From Streptomyces diastatochromogenes (lineage in GTDB: Bacteria > Actinomycetota > Actinomycetes > Streptomycetales > Streptomycetaceae): a DNA stretch of 64,000 bases. The position numbers were made by a program, and so were the translations under genes. Positions within the stretch are counted from its first letter, which is position 1. Each line of letters opens with the position of its first letter. Of this stretch, positions 10,374 to 18,440 are shown piece by piece. The stretch is from assembly GCA_026913215.1 (NCBI GenBank), contig JAPTYK010000001.1, positions 2,232,001 through 2,296,000 on the forward strand, in the 5' to 3' direction. The notes beneath the pieces were generated by a model. It saw only the letters and a program-made list of their open reading frames with translations, ran no database searches and was not told the DNA's origin.

Positions 10374-11024
10374 ATGCCCGTCGGCATGATCTACGCGCGT
10401 CGACTCGCCGTACTCGCCACCTCCGCCGCCCTCACCGTCACCGGCCTCCTCGCCACCGCCCCGGCCGCGCAGGCCGCCATGCCGACCCCGGTCAGCGCGG
10501 CGACCGCGCGCACCTACCTGGCCGCCCTCACGGTCAAGGCGGAAGGTTCCACCTCGGGTTACAGCCGGGACCTCTTCCCGCACTGGATCACCCAGTCCGG
10601 CACCTGCAACACGCGCGAGACCGTCCTCAAGCGCGACGGCGTGAACGTCGTCACCGACTCCAGCTGCGCCGCGATCAGCGGCAGCTGGTACTCGGAGTAC
10701 GACGGCGCCACCTGGACCGCCGCCTCCGACCTCGACATCGACCACATGGTCCCGCTCGCCGAGGCCTGGCGCTCGGGCGCGAACTCCTGGACCACCGCCC
10801 AGCGCCAGGCCTTCGCGAACGACCTCACCCGACCGCAGCTCATAGCCGTCACCGACAACGTCAACCAGGCCAAGGGCGACCTGGACCCGGCGAAGTGGCT
10901 GCCTTCGGTGACGTCCTACCGCTGCACGTACGTCCGGGCCTGGGTGGACGTGAAGCACTACTACAACCTCAGCGTCGACTCCGCCGAGAAAAGCGCCCTC
11001 CAGTCCGTCCTGAACGGCTGCTGA
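10374..11024 (+). CDS. Secreted HNH-type nuclease (DUF1524/GmrSD C-terminal family)
   Basis: Intact 216-residue extracellular protein. A Sec signal peptide (RRLAVLATSAALTVTGLLA) ends with APAAQA-A near residue 34. The catalytic motif DLDIDHMVPLAEAW, near residues 118-132, is the DxDH(V/M)VPL box of the HNH family that includes secreted Streptomyces nucleases; the His acts as general base. NVNQAKGDLDP supplies the conserved Asn and Lys of the metal-binding finger. Four Cys residues (near SGTCNT, SSCAAI, YRCTY and NGC) could form two disulfides, as expected outside the cell. ATG 10374 follows GGGAG. Likely role: extracellular DNA or RNA degradation for nutrient scavenging or programmed cell death. 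Confidence 0.87.
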   Translation: MPVGMIYARRLAVLATSAALTVTGLLATAPAAQAAMPTPVSAATARTYLAALTVKAEGSTSGYSRDLFPHWITQSGTCNTRETVLKRDGVNVVTDSSCAAISGSWYSEYDGATWTAASDLDIDHMVPLAEAWRSGANSWTTAQRQAFANDLTRPQLIAVTDNVNQAKGDLDPAKWLPSVTSYRCTYVRAWVDVKHYYNLSVDSAEKSALQSVLNGC

Positions 11025-11104
11025 CCGGACCCCTGCTGAACCCGCGTCAGCGCCGGCCATCGGGGAGTGAGGCTCGCCACACGCTCCCCGATGGCCAAAT
11101 GTTG

Positions 11105-11122
11105 AACTTGCAAGCACTAGTG
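11105..11122. promoter_or_regulatory. Possible operator upstream of doxX-like gene
   Basis: AACTTGCAAGCACTAGTG contains the perfect 8-bp palindrome CTTGCAAG (11107-11114), about 90 bp before the DoxX start, in an otherwise GC-rich gap. Similar sites serve MarR/HxlR-type regulators, but none is encoded beside this gene. Low certainty. Confidence 0.3.
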
Positions 11123-11206
11123 AGGGGTGCCTAACCTTACGGCCTCATCGGTTTCCGTCCCCCGCCCCGCGCCCACCCGGCCGGGGTCAGGCCGAAGGAG
11201 TCCCCC

Positions 11207-11692
11207 ATGGCCACCGCTCAGAGCACCACCCCCACGAGCACTCCCCCGAACCTCACCGCCCGCCTGAACCACGCCCAGCCCTACGCGCTCGGCCTCTTCC
11301 GCATCGTCGTCGGCCTGCTCTTCGCCTGCCACGGCATCGCCCTGCTCTTCGGCGTCCTCGGCGGCACCGCCGTATCCGCCGGCACCTGGCCGACCTGGTA
11401 CGCGTCCGTCATCCAGCTCGTCACCGGCCTCCTGGTCCTCGCCGGACTCTTCACCCGCAGCGCCTCCTTCCTCGCCTCGGGCTCGATGGCGTACGCCTAC
11501 TTCAGCGTCCACCAGTCGGAATCCCTCTTCCCCCTCCAGAACGGCGGCGAGAACGCGGCCATGTTCTGCTGGGCCTTCGCCCTCCTCGTCTTCACGGGCC
11601 CCGGCGCCCTCGCCCTCGACCGCCTCTTCGGCACCGGGAACACCCCGGCCCCGAACACCCACGAGCAGCAGGGCACACCGGTCGCCGCGTAA
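11207..11692 (+). CDS. DoxX-family membrane protein
   Basis: Intact 161-residue protein with four predicted transmembrane helices. LFRIVVGLLFACHGIALLFG is the DoxX signature helix. It is followed by VIQLVTGLLVLAGLFTR, a third helix with YAYFSVHQ, and WAFALLVFTGPGALALDRL. ATG 11207 has an AAGGAG ribosome binding site. DoxX proteins are often linked to thiol-oxidative stress or quinone-related redox complexes, but this copy has no such partner beside it. A short CTTGCAAG palindrome about 90 bp upstream may be its operator. Confidence 0.85.
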   Translation: MATAQSTTPTSTPPNLTARLNHAQPYALGLFRIVVGLLFACHGIALLFGVLGGTAVSAGTWPTWYASVIQLVTGLLVLAGLFTRSASFLASGSMAYAYFSVHQSESLFPLQNGGENAAMFCWAFALLVFTGPGALALDRLFGTGNTPAPNTHEQQGTPVAA

Positions 11693-11799
11693 CCCACAGG
11701 CACACCTACGAGAAGGGCCCGTAAACCGCAGCGCGCTTTCCGGCCCTCCTCGGCGGGGGCGTCGGCGAGGCTCTCTGAACGGCCGACTCCCTGCCGGGG

Positions 11800-11968
11800 C
11801 TTCGCATTGGGGTCTCAGACCGGGGCCTCGCACCGGGATCTCGGACCGGGATCTCGGACCGGGGCCTCGCACCGGGGCCTCGCACCGGGGCCTCGCACCG
11901 GGGCCTCGCACCGGGGTCTCGGGCAGGGGTCTCGGACCGGGATCTCGCACCGGGATCTCGCACTGGGG
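11800..11968. repeat. 13-bp tandem repeat, 13 copies
   Basis: Thirteen copies of CCTCGCACCGGGG or close variants (TCTCGGACCGGGA). With the next array it fills most of the 760-bp gap between the DoxX and DedA genes. No start codon with a ribosome binding site and no codon bias is seen, although all frames are long and open because of the composition. Confidence 0.9.
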
Positions 11969-12159
11969 TCTCCCCGCCAGAGTCTCCCGCCGGGTGCCCG
12001 ACAGAGTCTCCCGCCGGGATTCCTGTCGAGGGCTCCGACCGGGGCCCCCGCCGGGTTCGCCCGAGGGGGCAGCTCCCGCCCCGGGGACACCCCGAAGGAG
12101 CAGGCGTACGAGCTCCGCGACGCCGGGGCGGCCCCCGCCCCCAGGTGGCACCCCCAGGG

Positions 12160-12420
12160 CACCCCCACCCCAGGGGACCTCGCCCAGGGGGCGGCCCTGC
12201 CCAGGGGCGGCCCTGCCCAGGGGGCGGCCCTGCCCAGGGGGCGGCCCTATCCCCCGGGGGAGGCGGCCCCGCCCCGGAACACCCCCACCCCAGGGGGACC
12301 CCACCCAGGGGGCGGCCCTGCCCAGGGGGCGGCCCTATCCCGGGGGGCGACTATCCCCGGGAGGGCGACTCCGCCCCGGAGCACCCCCACCCCAGAGGCG
12401 GCCTCCCGCCCCACCGGCGG
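12160..12420. repeat. 17-bp GC repeat array (GCGGCCCTGCCCAGGGG)
   Basis: Repeats of GCGGCCCTGCCCAGGGG mixed with a larger unit containing ACACCCCCACCCCAGGGG. Each unit is partly self-complementary (CCCTGCCCAGGGG), so the RNA or single strand would fold into many hairpins. It lies directly upstream of the DedA gene. Confidence 0.85.
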
Positions 12421-12453
12421 TCGGTCCCCCGCCCCCGCGTAGGCTCTGGCCCT

Positions 12454-13083
12454 GTGAATCTGCTCGACAGCCTGGGCTCGCTGCGGTCGCTCACCGCCGG
12501 TCCATGGATCTACCCGGTGGTGGCGACGTCGATCCTGCTCGACGTCTTCCTGCCCGTGCTGCCGAGCGGTTTCCTGGTGATCACCGCCGCCACGGCGGCG
12601 GCGACGGCCACCGGGGCCTCCCCCGGCGTGCTGTCGCTGCTCCCGCTGCTGCTCTGCGCGGCGACCGCCTCGACCCTCGGCGACTTCCTCGCGTACCGCC
12701 TGGCACTGCGCGGCGGGGCCAGGCTGGACCGGGTGATCGCCCGCTCGCGCCGCCTCTCACTGGCGCAGGAACGTCTCGGCACCGCGCTCGCGCGGGGCGG
12801 CGGACTGCTCGTGGTGCTCGCGCGCTTCGCGCCGACCGGACGCTCCGTGGTCTCCCTGGGCGCGGGCGCGGCGAAGCGGCGGGTGGAGGAGTTCCTGCCG
12901 TGGTCGGCGCTGGCGGGTGTGACCTGGGCCTCGTACAGCGTGGGTCTCGGCTGGCTGGGCGGCCAGTGGCTGGGCGCGACCTGGTTCAGCGCGGGGGTGT
13001 CGACCCTCGCCCTCTTCCTCGCGGGCGGCCTCGCCGCGTACCTCCTCCGCCGCCCGGTCACGGCTCCCGCAACCGCCTCGTGA
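12454..13083 (+). CDS. DedA-family (SNARE-associated) membrane protein
   Basis: Intact 209-residue integral membrane protein. Features of the DedA/VTT fold: two re-entrant hydrophobic stretches (YPVVATSILLDVFLPVLPSG and the helix LLPLLLCAATASTLGD), the conserved LARFAPTGRSVVSLGAG motif with a membrane-embedded Arg, and a C-terminal helix. The family acts in membrane lipid or undecaprenyl-phosphate recycling and in the proton motive force. GTG 12454 is chosen because it directly precedes NLLDSLG and matches family length; the frame is open further upstream only because of GC repeats. Confidence 0.85.
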   Translation: MNLLDSLGSLRSLTAGPWIYPVVATSILLDVFLPVLPSGFLVITAATAAATATGASPGVLSLLPLLLCAATASTLGDFLAYRLALRGGARLDRVIARSRRLSLAQERLGTALARGGGLLVVLARFAPTGRSVVSLGAGAAKRRVEEFLPWSALAGVTWASYSVGLGWLGGQWLGATWFSAGVSTLALFLAGGLAAYLLRRPVTAPATAS

Positions 13084-13214
13084 CGGACGACGGGGCAGGG
13101 CCCCGCGTTGCGACGGCGGCGAGGCAGGCTCCCACGTCCTGACGGCAGCGGGGGGGGAGAGGCCCGTGTCCTGACGCCACCCGACTACGGCACCCGGCAC
13201 CCGGCGACGGGGCA

Positions 13215-13262
13215 CCCGGCTCCCGGCTCCCGGCTCCCGGCTCCCGGCTCCCGGCTCCCGGC
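13215..13262. repeat. CCCGGCT heptamer repeat, nearly 7 copies
   Basis: Perfect tandem CCCGGCT units, in a 326-bp gap between the convergent DedA and DUF2277 genes. The rest of the gap has GACGGCAGC-rich degenerate repeats and no supported gene. Confidence 0.92.
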
Positions 13263-13409
13263 GACGGAACACCCGACACCCGGCTACGGCTCCCGCCCCA
13301 GCACCTCGACGGCAGCGGCCTGAGACTCCCGCGCTCCAACGGCGGCAGGCCGAGATCCCCGCACCCCGCCGGCAGCGGACGGTGGCTCCCGCACCACGCC
13401 GGCAGCGGA

Positions 13410-13652
13410 CTACGACTCCCGCGTCCCGACGCCGGCAGGGCGGGACCCCCGTACCTCCAGGCGGTCGAGGAGTCTCGCGGTCGCCTCGGCGATCTCGTCC
13501 ACGGCGCGCTCGAAGACCTCGCGGTTGTGGGCGGCGGGGGCACGGAAGCCGGAGATCTTGCGGACGTACTGCAGGGCGGCGGCGCGGATGTCGTCCTCGG
13601 TCGCCTCTTCGGGCAGTACGGGCGGGCGGAGCGTCTTGATGCTGCGGCACAT
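13410..13652 (-). CDS. DUF2277 family protein
   Basis: Intact 80-residue protein. It begins MCRSIKTLRPP and contains TEDDIRAAALQYVRKISGF and AVDEIAEATARLLDRL, the conserved pattern of the DUF2277 family common in actinobacteria. The N-terminal MCR-I-K and the basic helix are invariant in the family. No enzymatic motif is visible and the function is unknown. The C-terminal dozen residues (EVRGSRPAGVGTRES) run into repeats and may vary between strains. Confidence 0.85.
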   Translation of the reverse strand: MCRSIKTLRPPVLPEEATEDDIRAAALQYVRKISGFRAPAAHNREVFERAVDEIAEATARLLDRLEVRGSRPAGVGTRES

Positions 13653-13762
13653 GTCTCCAGTGTGGCGCGCCCCACTGACAACGCCCCGAGCAACGCCTCA
13701 GACAACGCCCCGGACAACGCCCCGAACCGCGCCCCCGACAGCACCCCGGCCCGCCGTCCCCC

Positions 13763-13987
13763 TCACCCACCCAGCCCGCGTCTGCTCCGTGCGTTGATCT
13801 CGGCGGTGCGGGCGCGCAGCTCGTGCAGCGGGGTGGCGGGCTGGACGTCGACGGGCTCCGCCTCCCACTCCGTGCCGCCGTGGACGGCGCGGATCAGAAA
13901 GCGCCCGGAGACGCTCTCCACATAGAAACCGACCCGCCCCGTGGCGGTGTCGCGGACGAGGTCACCGACCTCGGGCAGTGGCTGCAC
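13763..13987 (-). CDS. Small conserved hypothetical protein
   Basis: A 74-residue acidic protein starting at GTG 13987, with a strong GGAGGGG ribosome binding site six bases upstream. It reads PLPEVGDLVRDTATGRVGFYVES, then RFLIRAVHGGTEWEAEPVDV and a C-terminal helix HELRARTAEINARSRR. The VGDLV-D...G-VGF pattern resembles a small SH3-like beta-barrel of the kind found in Streptomyces accessory proteins. It is divergent from a GntR regulator, with a palindromic operator between them, so it may be a target of that regulator. Function unknown. Confidence 0.7.
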   Translation of the reverse strand: MQPLPEVGDLVRDTATGRVGFYVESVSGRFLIRAVHGGTEWEAEPVDVQPATPLHELRARTAEINARSRRGLGG

Positions 13988-14059
13988 GCATCCCCTCCGT
14001 CCCGAATCCTGAAGCTTGGGGACACTCAGGGAAGCGCGGCGACCCCGCCCTGTCAACGT

Positions 14060-14071
14060 ATCTCTAGAGAT
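14060..14071. promoter_or_regulatory. Perfect palindrome ATCTCTAGAGAT, likely GntR operator
   Basis: A 12-bp perfect inverted repeat between the divergent small gene (start 13987) and the GntR gene (start 14176). AT-rich palindromes centred on CTAG are typical HutC/GntR sites. The position suits autoregulation plus control of the small gene. Confidence 0.5.
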
Positions 14072-14175
14072 GTCCCCCGTTGGATGGATCGACCGGGCGG
14101 GACGGCGTACGGGTGTGCACCCGGGCCGAGGAGCGCGCCGTAGGGTGTCCCGCAACGGAAGGGAGTGGTCCACCC

Positions 14176-14934
14176 GTGACTGACCAGGACAGCGCTCGTC
14201 GGCCCAAGTACCAGCGGATCGCAGATGAGTTGAGAACCGCGATCCAGTCGGGCACCTTCGCGCCGGGCGACCGGCTCCCCGGCGAGAACGACCTCATGAC
14301 GACCTACGCGGTGGCCCGCATGACGGCCCGCCAGGCCCTCTCCGTGCTGCGTTCGGAAGGGCTCACCGAGGCGCGCAGAGGTGCCGGGGTCTTCGTCCGG
14401 GTCTTCCGTCCGCTGCGGCGCCGGGGCATCCCCCGCCTCGCCGGGGACCACTGGGGCAACGGCCGCTCGGTGTGGTCGGCGGACGTCGAGGACCGGGAAC
14501 TGGTCGTCGACCAGATCGAGGTGGGCGAGACGGAGGCCGGCGATCGGATCGCGGGAGCACTGAACCTGGCACCGGGGGCGCCGGTCTGCGTCCGCAGCCG
14601 CCGCTTCGTCCTCGACGCCAAGCCCGTGCTGCTCTCGGTCTCCTACCTCTCCGCCGAGCTGGTACGGGGTACGCCGATCACCGATCCGGACACGGGCCCC
14701 GGCGGCACCTACGCACGGCTCACGGAACTGGGCCACCGTCCGGTGCGGTTCCGGGAGGAGATCCGCTGCCGGATGCCGACGGCGGACGAGTCGGACCGGC
14801 TGTCACTGGAGTCGGGGACGCCGGTGGTGCTCATCGGACGCACGGCGTTCACGGGGCCGGGAATCGCGGTGGAGCTCAACGAGATGACGCTGGACTCGTC
14901 GTCATACGTCCTGGAGTACGACTTCGACGCCTGA
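14176..14934 (+). CDS. GntR/HutC-family transcriptional regulator with UTRA domain
   Basis: Intact 252-residue regulator. Residues 8-75 form the winged helix: KYQRIADELRTAIQSGTFAPG, LPGENDLMTTYAVARMTARQ (recognition helix) and LSVLRSEGLTEARRGAGVFV. Residues 95-250 form the UTRA ligand-binding domain, with GAPVCVRSRRFVLDAKPVLL and VVLIGRTAFTGPGIAVELNEM. HutC-type members sense small metabolites such as sugars or amino acid derivatives. GTG 14176 fits the family start and has GGGAG upstream. The operator is probably the palindrome at 14060-14071. Confidence 0.87.
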   Translation: MTDQDSARRPKYQRIADELRTAIQSGTFAPGDRLPGENDLMTTYAVARMTARQALSVLRSEGLTEARRGAGVFVRVFRPLRRRGIPRLAGDHWGNGRSVWSADVEDRELVVDQIEVGETEAGDRIAGALNLAPGAPVCVRSRRFVLDAKPVLLSVSYLSAELVRGTPITDPDTGPGGTYARLTELGHRPVRFREEIRCRMPTADESDRLSLESGTPVVLIGRTAFTGPGIAVELNEMTLDSSSYVLEYDFDA

Positions 14935-14980
14935 CGCCCCCAACACCGGCCTCGCCCTACGCCCCCACCTCACCCTCCAC

Positions 14981-15760
14981 CTACGCCTCCACCTCCACCT
15001 GCACCCCGACCTCGAACCGCGCCCCGGAATCGGCATGGACGACGTCACCGGCGAACTCGGCGGCGGCCCGGACAACGGCGTCGGCCGGCGCGACCCCCGA
15101 CCCGACGTGGGTCACGACCAGCCGTCCGGCACGGGCTTCGGCGGCGCTCCGCCCGGCCTGTGCCGCCGAGTGGTGACCGGGCACGTCCCCATCGGCTTCG
15201 CAGAGCAACAGATCGCACCCCCGGGCGAGTTCGACGAGTCCGGAACACGGTTCGCAGTCCCCGGAGTACACGAGGGAAGCCCCTCCCTCCGTCTCCACCC
15301 GGAGGGCGAAGGCGGGCAGCCCGCCGTGCTCGACGGCACGCGACCGGAGGGTGAGGCCGCCGACGCGGACGACGTGTCCGTCGTACAACTCCTCCACGCC
15401 GAAGGCCTTCTCGACGGGACTGCGATCGGGTCCGTTCGTCAGGAAGGCGGCGAGGCGGTCGGCGAGGCCGGGCGGACCGAAGAGGGGGACGGGCAGGGGG
15501 ACGTCGAGTCCCGCGTACAGCAGCGCGTAGTACGCGGTGAGCAGATCGGCGCTGTGGTCGGCGTGGGGGTGGGAGATCCACACGGCGTCGACCTCGGCGA
15601 GCGTCACGTACCGCTGGAGCTCGGCGAGGGTGCCGGTGCCGGCGTCCACCCACAGGCGGACGCCGCCGCCCTCGACGAGGTAGCCGGAGCAGGCGTTGCC
15701 CGGCCGGGGGAAGGGGGTGGCGGACCCGAGGACGGTGATCCGCAGCGCGTCGCTGCCCAT
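14981..15760 (-). CDS. MBL-fold metallo-hydrolase (RNase Z-like)
   Basis: Intact 259-residue protein. The metal-binding signature HPHADHSAD (HxHxDH) lies near residue 60. LGSATPFPRPGNACSGYLV opens the fold, LVYSGDCEPCSGLVELARG supplies the bridging Asp (SGD) and THVGSG the last His. The order and spacing match RNase Z/ElaC-like and phosphodiesterase-like members. The flexible arm that grips tRNA is not obvious, so I do not call it tRNase Z. It converges with the GntR gene. Confidence 0.85.
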   Translation of the reverse strand: MGSDALRITVLGSATPFPRPGNACSGYLVEGGGVRLWVDAGTGTLAELQRYVTLAEVDAVWISHPHADHSADLLTAYYALLYAGLDVPLPVPLFGPPGLADRLAAFLTNGPDRSPVEKAFGVEELYDGHVVRVGGLTLRSRAVEHGGLPAFALRVETEGGASLVYSGDCEPCSGLVELARGCDLLLCEADGDVPGHHSAAQAGRSAAEARAGRLVVTHVGSGVAPADAVVRAAAEFAGDVVHADSGARFEVGVQVEVEA

Positions 15761-15896
15761 GCGCCGAGTCTAGGCCGGGACGCGCGGGGCGCGAACGAAT
15801 GGCCGAAAGACGTGCAGAAAAGGTGAAGGGCGTGCGTATTCTGTGTGCTCGCCGGGCCCCATCGGCGGGCGTCCGGCAGAGAACTGAGGGACATTC

Positions 15897-16346
15897 ATGC
15901 TTCGCGTACGCACGCTCGCGGCCGTGACCGCGGCCGCCGCCTCCGGCGTCCTCCTGCTGCCTTCGCAGGCGCAGGCCGCCGGCTCGGTCCACCTGTACAA
16001 GATCTACTACGACAGCCCGGGTACGGACAACCGCTCCAACAGCAGCCTCAACGCCGAGTACGTCCAGATACGCAACACGACCCGCGCGGCGGTCAACCTG
16101 CGGGGCTGGACGCTGACCGACGCCTCGCGCCACACGTACACCTTCGGCAGCTACACGCTCGGCGCGGGCAAGACCGTGACGGTCCGCACGGGCCGCGGCA
16201 CCAACACGGCCGCGAACGTGTACCAGAACCGCGCCGCGTACGTCTGGAACAACGACAAGGACACGGCGACGCTGCGCAAGTCGAACGGCACGAGCGTCGA
16301 CACCTGCTCGTACAACTCGACCCGGGTCGACTACAAGTGGTGCTGA
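15897..16346 (+). CDS. Secreted lamin-tail-domain protein
   Basis: Intact 149-residue exported protein. The signal peptide ends at QAQA-A near residue 27. The mature part is one lamin tail (LTD) immunoglobulin-like domain: LNAEYVQIRNTTRAAVNLRGW, LTDASRHTYTFGSYTLGAGKTV and a C-terminal WNNDKDTATLRKSNG strand. Two Cys near the end (DTCSYN and KWC) can form a disulfide. Such small LTD proteins are common in Streptomyces secretomes and may assist extracellular nucleases or bind surfaces; function not shown. Confidence 0.88.
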   Translation: MLRVRTLAAVTAAAASGVLLLPSQAQAAGSVHLYKIYYDSPGTDNRSNSSLNAEYVQIRNTTRAAVNLRGWTLTDASRHTYTFGSYTLGAGKTVTVRTGRGTNTAANVYQNRAAYVWNNDKDTATLRKSNGTSVDTCSYNSTRVDYKWC

Positions 16347-16363
16347 CGCCCACGTGACCACCC

Positions 16364-16390
16364 CGTGGGCCCCGCGACCCGGGGCCCACG
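16364..16390. terminator. GC-rich hairpin between convergent genes
   Basis: CGTGGGCCCCG...CGGGGCCCACG, a strong inverted repeat 18 bp past the lamin-tail stop. It has no U-tract, as is usual for Streptomyces terminators. It may serve both the lamin-tail gene and the convergent DUF4231 gene. Confidence 0.6.
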
Positions 16391-16413
16391 AAGGCCCCCG
16401 CCCCCGGAGTCCC

Positions 16414-16989
16414 TCAGGAAGCCTCCGCCCCACCCCGAGCAGCGGGAACAGAATCAGAACCGGCAACGGAACCGGGCACAGGGTTGGAAACACCCTGCTG
16501 CTGCACATCGGAGTTGACCTGCCCCCCGAGGGTCATCACATTCAGGGTCGCGGAGTTCTCATTGGCGATGGCCTTCTCGACGCGGGCAACGAGGACGGAG
16601 AACGCATCTCGCTTGCCCAGGTTCTGGTAAGGCCCGACCTTGGTCTCGAAATAGACCCGCTCATGCCCGAGCAACTGCTCGGTGGACCGGTAGTTCTTCC
16701 ACTGCTCCCGGTACCGGTACACGCTCTCCAGCGACACCGCGGCGACGACGACCACGCTCAGCACGGTCGCGGTGACCCGCGCGAACGCCAGGTCGAGATT
16801 GACGAACACCGGCACGAACGCCCCGCCGACGACGGACACGGTCCGCATCCGCAGGTGCATCGCCTTCATCCGGGTCGCCTTGACGTCGTACCACCCCTGG
16901 TACTGCGCGAGCCTGGTCTCGATGTACCGCTGCGGCGTCATCTCGCCACCCTGCACCCCTGGTTCGGGCGCGTCCCCCACCTCAGCCAT
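16414..16989 (-). CDS. DUF4231 two-helix membrane protein
   Basis: A 191-residue protein with two adjacent transmembrane helices (VSVVGGAFVPVFVNLDL and VTATVLSVVVVAAVSLESVY) and a long cytosolic C-terminal helix (YREQWKNYRSTEQLLGHER, then YETKVGPY-type residues). This is the layout of DUF4231/SLATT-like proteins. SLATT families are predicted pore-formers associated with conflict or nucleotide-signalling systems; here the neighbours give no such link. ATG 16989 is chosen over an upstream ATG at 17025. Confidence 0.75.
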   Translation of the reverse strand: MAEVGDAPEPGVQGGEMTPQRYIETRLAQYQGWYDVKATRMKAMHLRMRTVSVVGGAFVPVFVNLDLAFARVTATVLSVVVVAAVSLESVYRYREQWKNYRSTEQLLGHERVYFETKVGPYQNLGKRDAFSVLVARVEKAIANENSATLNVMTLGGQVNSDVQQQGVSNPVPGSVAGSDSVPAARGGAEAS

Positions 16990-17055
16990 GCCGGGAGTAC
17001 ACCGCCAACGACGAGTCCACGTCAACTCGCCCCCGCACCGCCCCCGCTCCTCCCC

Positions 17056-17577
17056 TCAGCCGACCGCGACCGCCCCCCGCACGGCATCGAGCGCCGCCCG
17101 CCACGGAAACAGCGCACCCTCACCCCTCTCCTCCTCCCCCTCCCCGTACAGCACGGTCACCCCGGCCCCCCGCAGCGTCTCCACCGACCGCTCGAACTGC
17201 GGATGCCTGGCCTGAGCCGCACTCAAACAGGGCACCGCCACCATCGGAACCCCCTTCCCTATCCCTCCGCCACCACCCCACCACAAACTTGTCCACAATC
17301 CCCAACGCCCACTGATTGACCGTATTGAACGTGGCGGCGCAACCAACACCGCCTCCGCCTCCGGCCACACCTCCCCCTCCCCCGGAAACCCGTAGTCCCA
17401 CCTCACCGGATGCCCCGTCAGCACCGCCAACCCCTCCAACGACCCCCCAAGCCACCCCGCCGCCGTCGGCGTCAACCCCAGACAGACATCCCACCCATCA
17501 GCCTGCGCCTCCTCGACAACCCAGGCAATGTCAAAAACAGGCTCTGCCCCACCGGCAAACAAGTACAAGGTGCTCAT
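17056..17577 (-). CDS. Flavoprotein (PPC-decarboxylase fold), two compensating frame breaks
   Basis: A 173-residue protein of the HFCD fold, as in phosphopantothenoylcysteine decarboxylase and EpiD, binding FMN. The N-terminus TLYLFAGGAEPVFDIAWVVEEA and VCLGLTPTAAGWLG are typical. The expected core APATFNTVNQWALGIVDK appears in a different frame between about 17265 and 17340. The stretch in the outer frame there (PPRSIRSISGRW) has no homology. Before and after, the outer frame is right (GKGVPMVAVPCLSAAQA and FERSVETLRGAGVTVL). Two opposite single-base errors would explain this. Small Streptomyces flavoproteins of this type are common; substrate unknown. Confidence 0.7.
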   Translation of the reverse strand: MSTLYLFAGGAEPVFDIAWVVEEAQADGWDVCLGLTPTAAGWLGGSLEGLAVLTGHPVRWDYGFPGEGEVWPEAEAVLVAPPRSIRSISGRWGLWTSLWWGGGGGIGKGVPMVAVPCLSAAQARHPQFERSVETLRGAGVTVLYGEGEEERGEGALFPWRAALDAVRGAVAVG

Positions 17578-17660
17578 CCCCCCATCCGATCACATCCCCC
17601 CCACCCCACACGCCGCCCCTGACACACCCCCCAAAGCCACGAGCCACACGAACCAACCAC

Positions 17661-18299
17661 TCAAGAGCCCTCCCCCCACCTATGCCATTCAAATGCGCTC
17701 CGCCACCCCGACTCCCCAGCCACCCAGCAAAGAACGGCCTCACAAACCGCACCCCAGGAACCCGACCACGCCCCCTCACGCTCAGCAGCCGTACCCGCCT
17801 GGTGCACCACCTCGTAGGTGTCGTCCTCACCGAACAGGACTTGGAGATACCAGTCGCCCTCATCGTGGTCGGCCAGCCGCTGGAGGACCATGTGCTCCCT
17901 GTGCTGCAGCCCGGCAAGCATCGACTCGATGGTGGAGGCGCCGGGGTCGCGAACCGGCTGTCCTCGGGCGTCCAGCGCGACAAGGTTGAGCGGCCCGAGC
18001 CCCTCCCTTTGATGCCTCTCCCGAAGCCACGTCTGCTCCTGGCCGTCCAATAGAGGCGGCGGCACAGGCGGCCCATCGGGGTTGTAGACGGCTATGGGGT
18101 CCTCTGGATCGGACCACGAGCCCACCGTCCACAGGCGGTACGTATGGACGCCACCCTCGGCCAGCGGCACCGCGAGGAGTTCTGGCGCGGGAGGACCGGG
18201 GATGCAGCGGCCCACGTCCTCCCCGTAGGGGCCGCCGTGGAAGATCGCGTGCATCCAGCCCTTCGGCGGTCTGCCAGTCGTGTCGAAAACGTCCTCCAC
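17661..18299 (-). CDS. Protein of unknown function next to tRNA-Val
   Basis: A 212-residue acidic soluble protein that I do not recognise. GTG 18299 has AAGGGGG upstream. It opens VEDVFDTTGRPPKGWMHAIF and contains LAVPLAEGGVHTYRLWTVG, a proline run PDGPPVPPPLLDGQEQTWL and EGDWYLQVLFGEDDTYEVVH. The Trp-rich C-terminus (WSGSWGAVCEAVLCW) resembles immunity-type proteins only in general composition. An earlier in-frame start at 18473 would run through the terminator and is rejected. The codon bias is less extreme than in its neighbours, and it adjoins a tRNA gene, so acquisition by transfer is possible but not shown. Confidence 0.6.
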   Translation of the reverse strand: MEDVFDTTGRPPKGWMHAIFHGGPYGEDVGRCIPGPPAPELLAVPLAEGGVHTYRLWTVGSWSDPEDPIAVYNPDGPPVPPPLLDGQEQTWLRERHQREGLGPLNLVALDARGQPVRDPGASTIESMLAGLQHREHMVLQRLADHDEGDWYLQVLFGEDDTYEVVHQAGTAAEREGAWSGSWGAVCEAVLCWVAGESGWRSAFEWHRWGEGS

Positions 18300-18402
18300 C
18301 GTTCCCCCTTCGACGGAATCGCAGCACTGACGCTCATCATGATCAGCCAGGCAGGCCCCAGAGCCCAGATGACCATGGACGTTGATGTCAGATGTAGATG
18401 TC

Positions 18403-18437
18403 AAAGGCCCCCAGCCATGATCGGCTGGGGGCCTTTT
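18403..18437. terminator. Bidirectional Rho-independent terminator
   Basis: AAAGGCCCCCAGCC, a 5-base loop, then GGCTGGGGGCCTTTT. The stem ends in A and T tracts on both sides, so it can terminate either way. It directly follows the 3' end of tRNA-Val on the minus strand. Confidence 0.9.
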
Positions 18438-18440
18438 CCC

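Noticed and set aside
9020..10387. Minus-strand frame with 11-residue Arg-rich repeats
   Set aside because: It is the 33-bp tandem repeat plus the antisense of the HAD phosphatase; no start signal or homology.
11807..12442. Apparent proline/glycine-rich gene across the repeats after doxX
   Set aside because: Built only from 13- and 17-bp repeats, open in several frames, no start signal; treated as non-coding repeat.
12145..12453. Upstream extension of the DedA gene
   Set aside because: The in-frame extension is made of GC repeats; GTG 12454 gives the normal family length.
14981..15760. Calling the MBL protein tRNase Z
   Set aside because: The metal motif fits but I cannot see the flexible arm that binds tRNA, so only the fold-level name is given.
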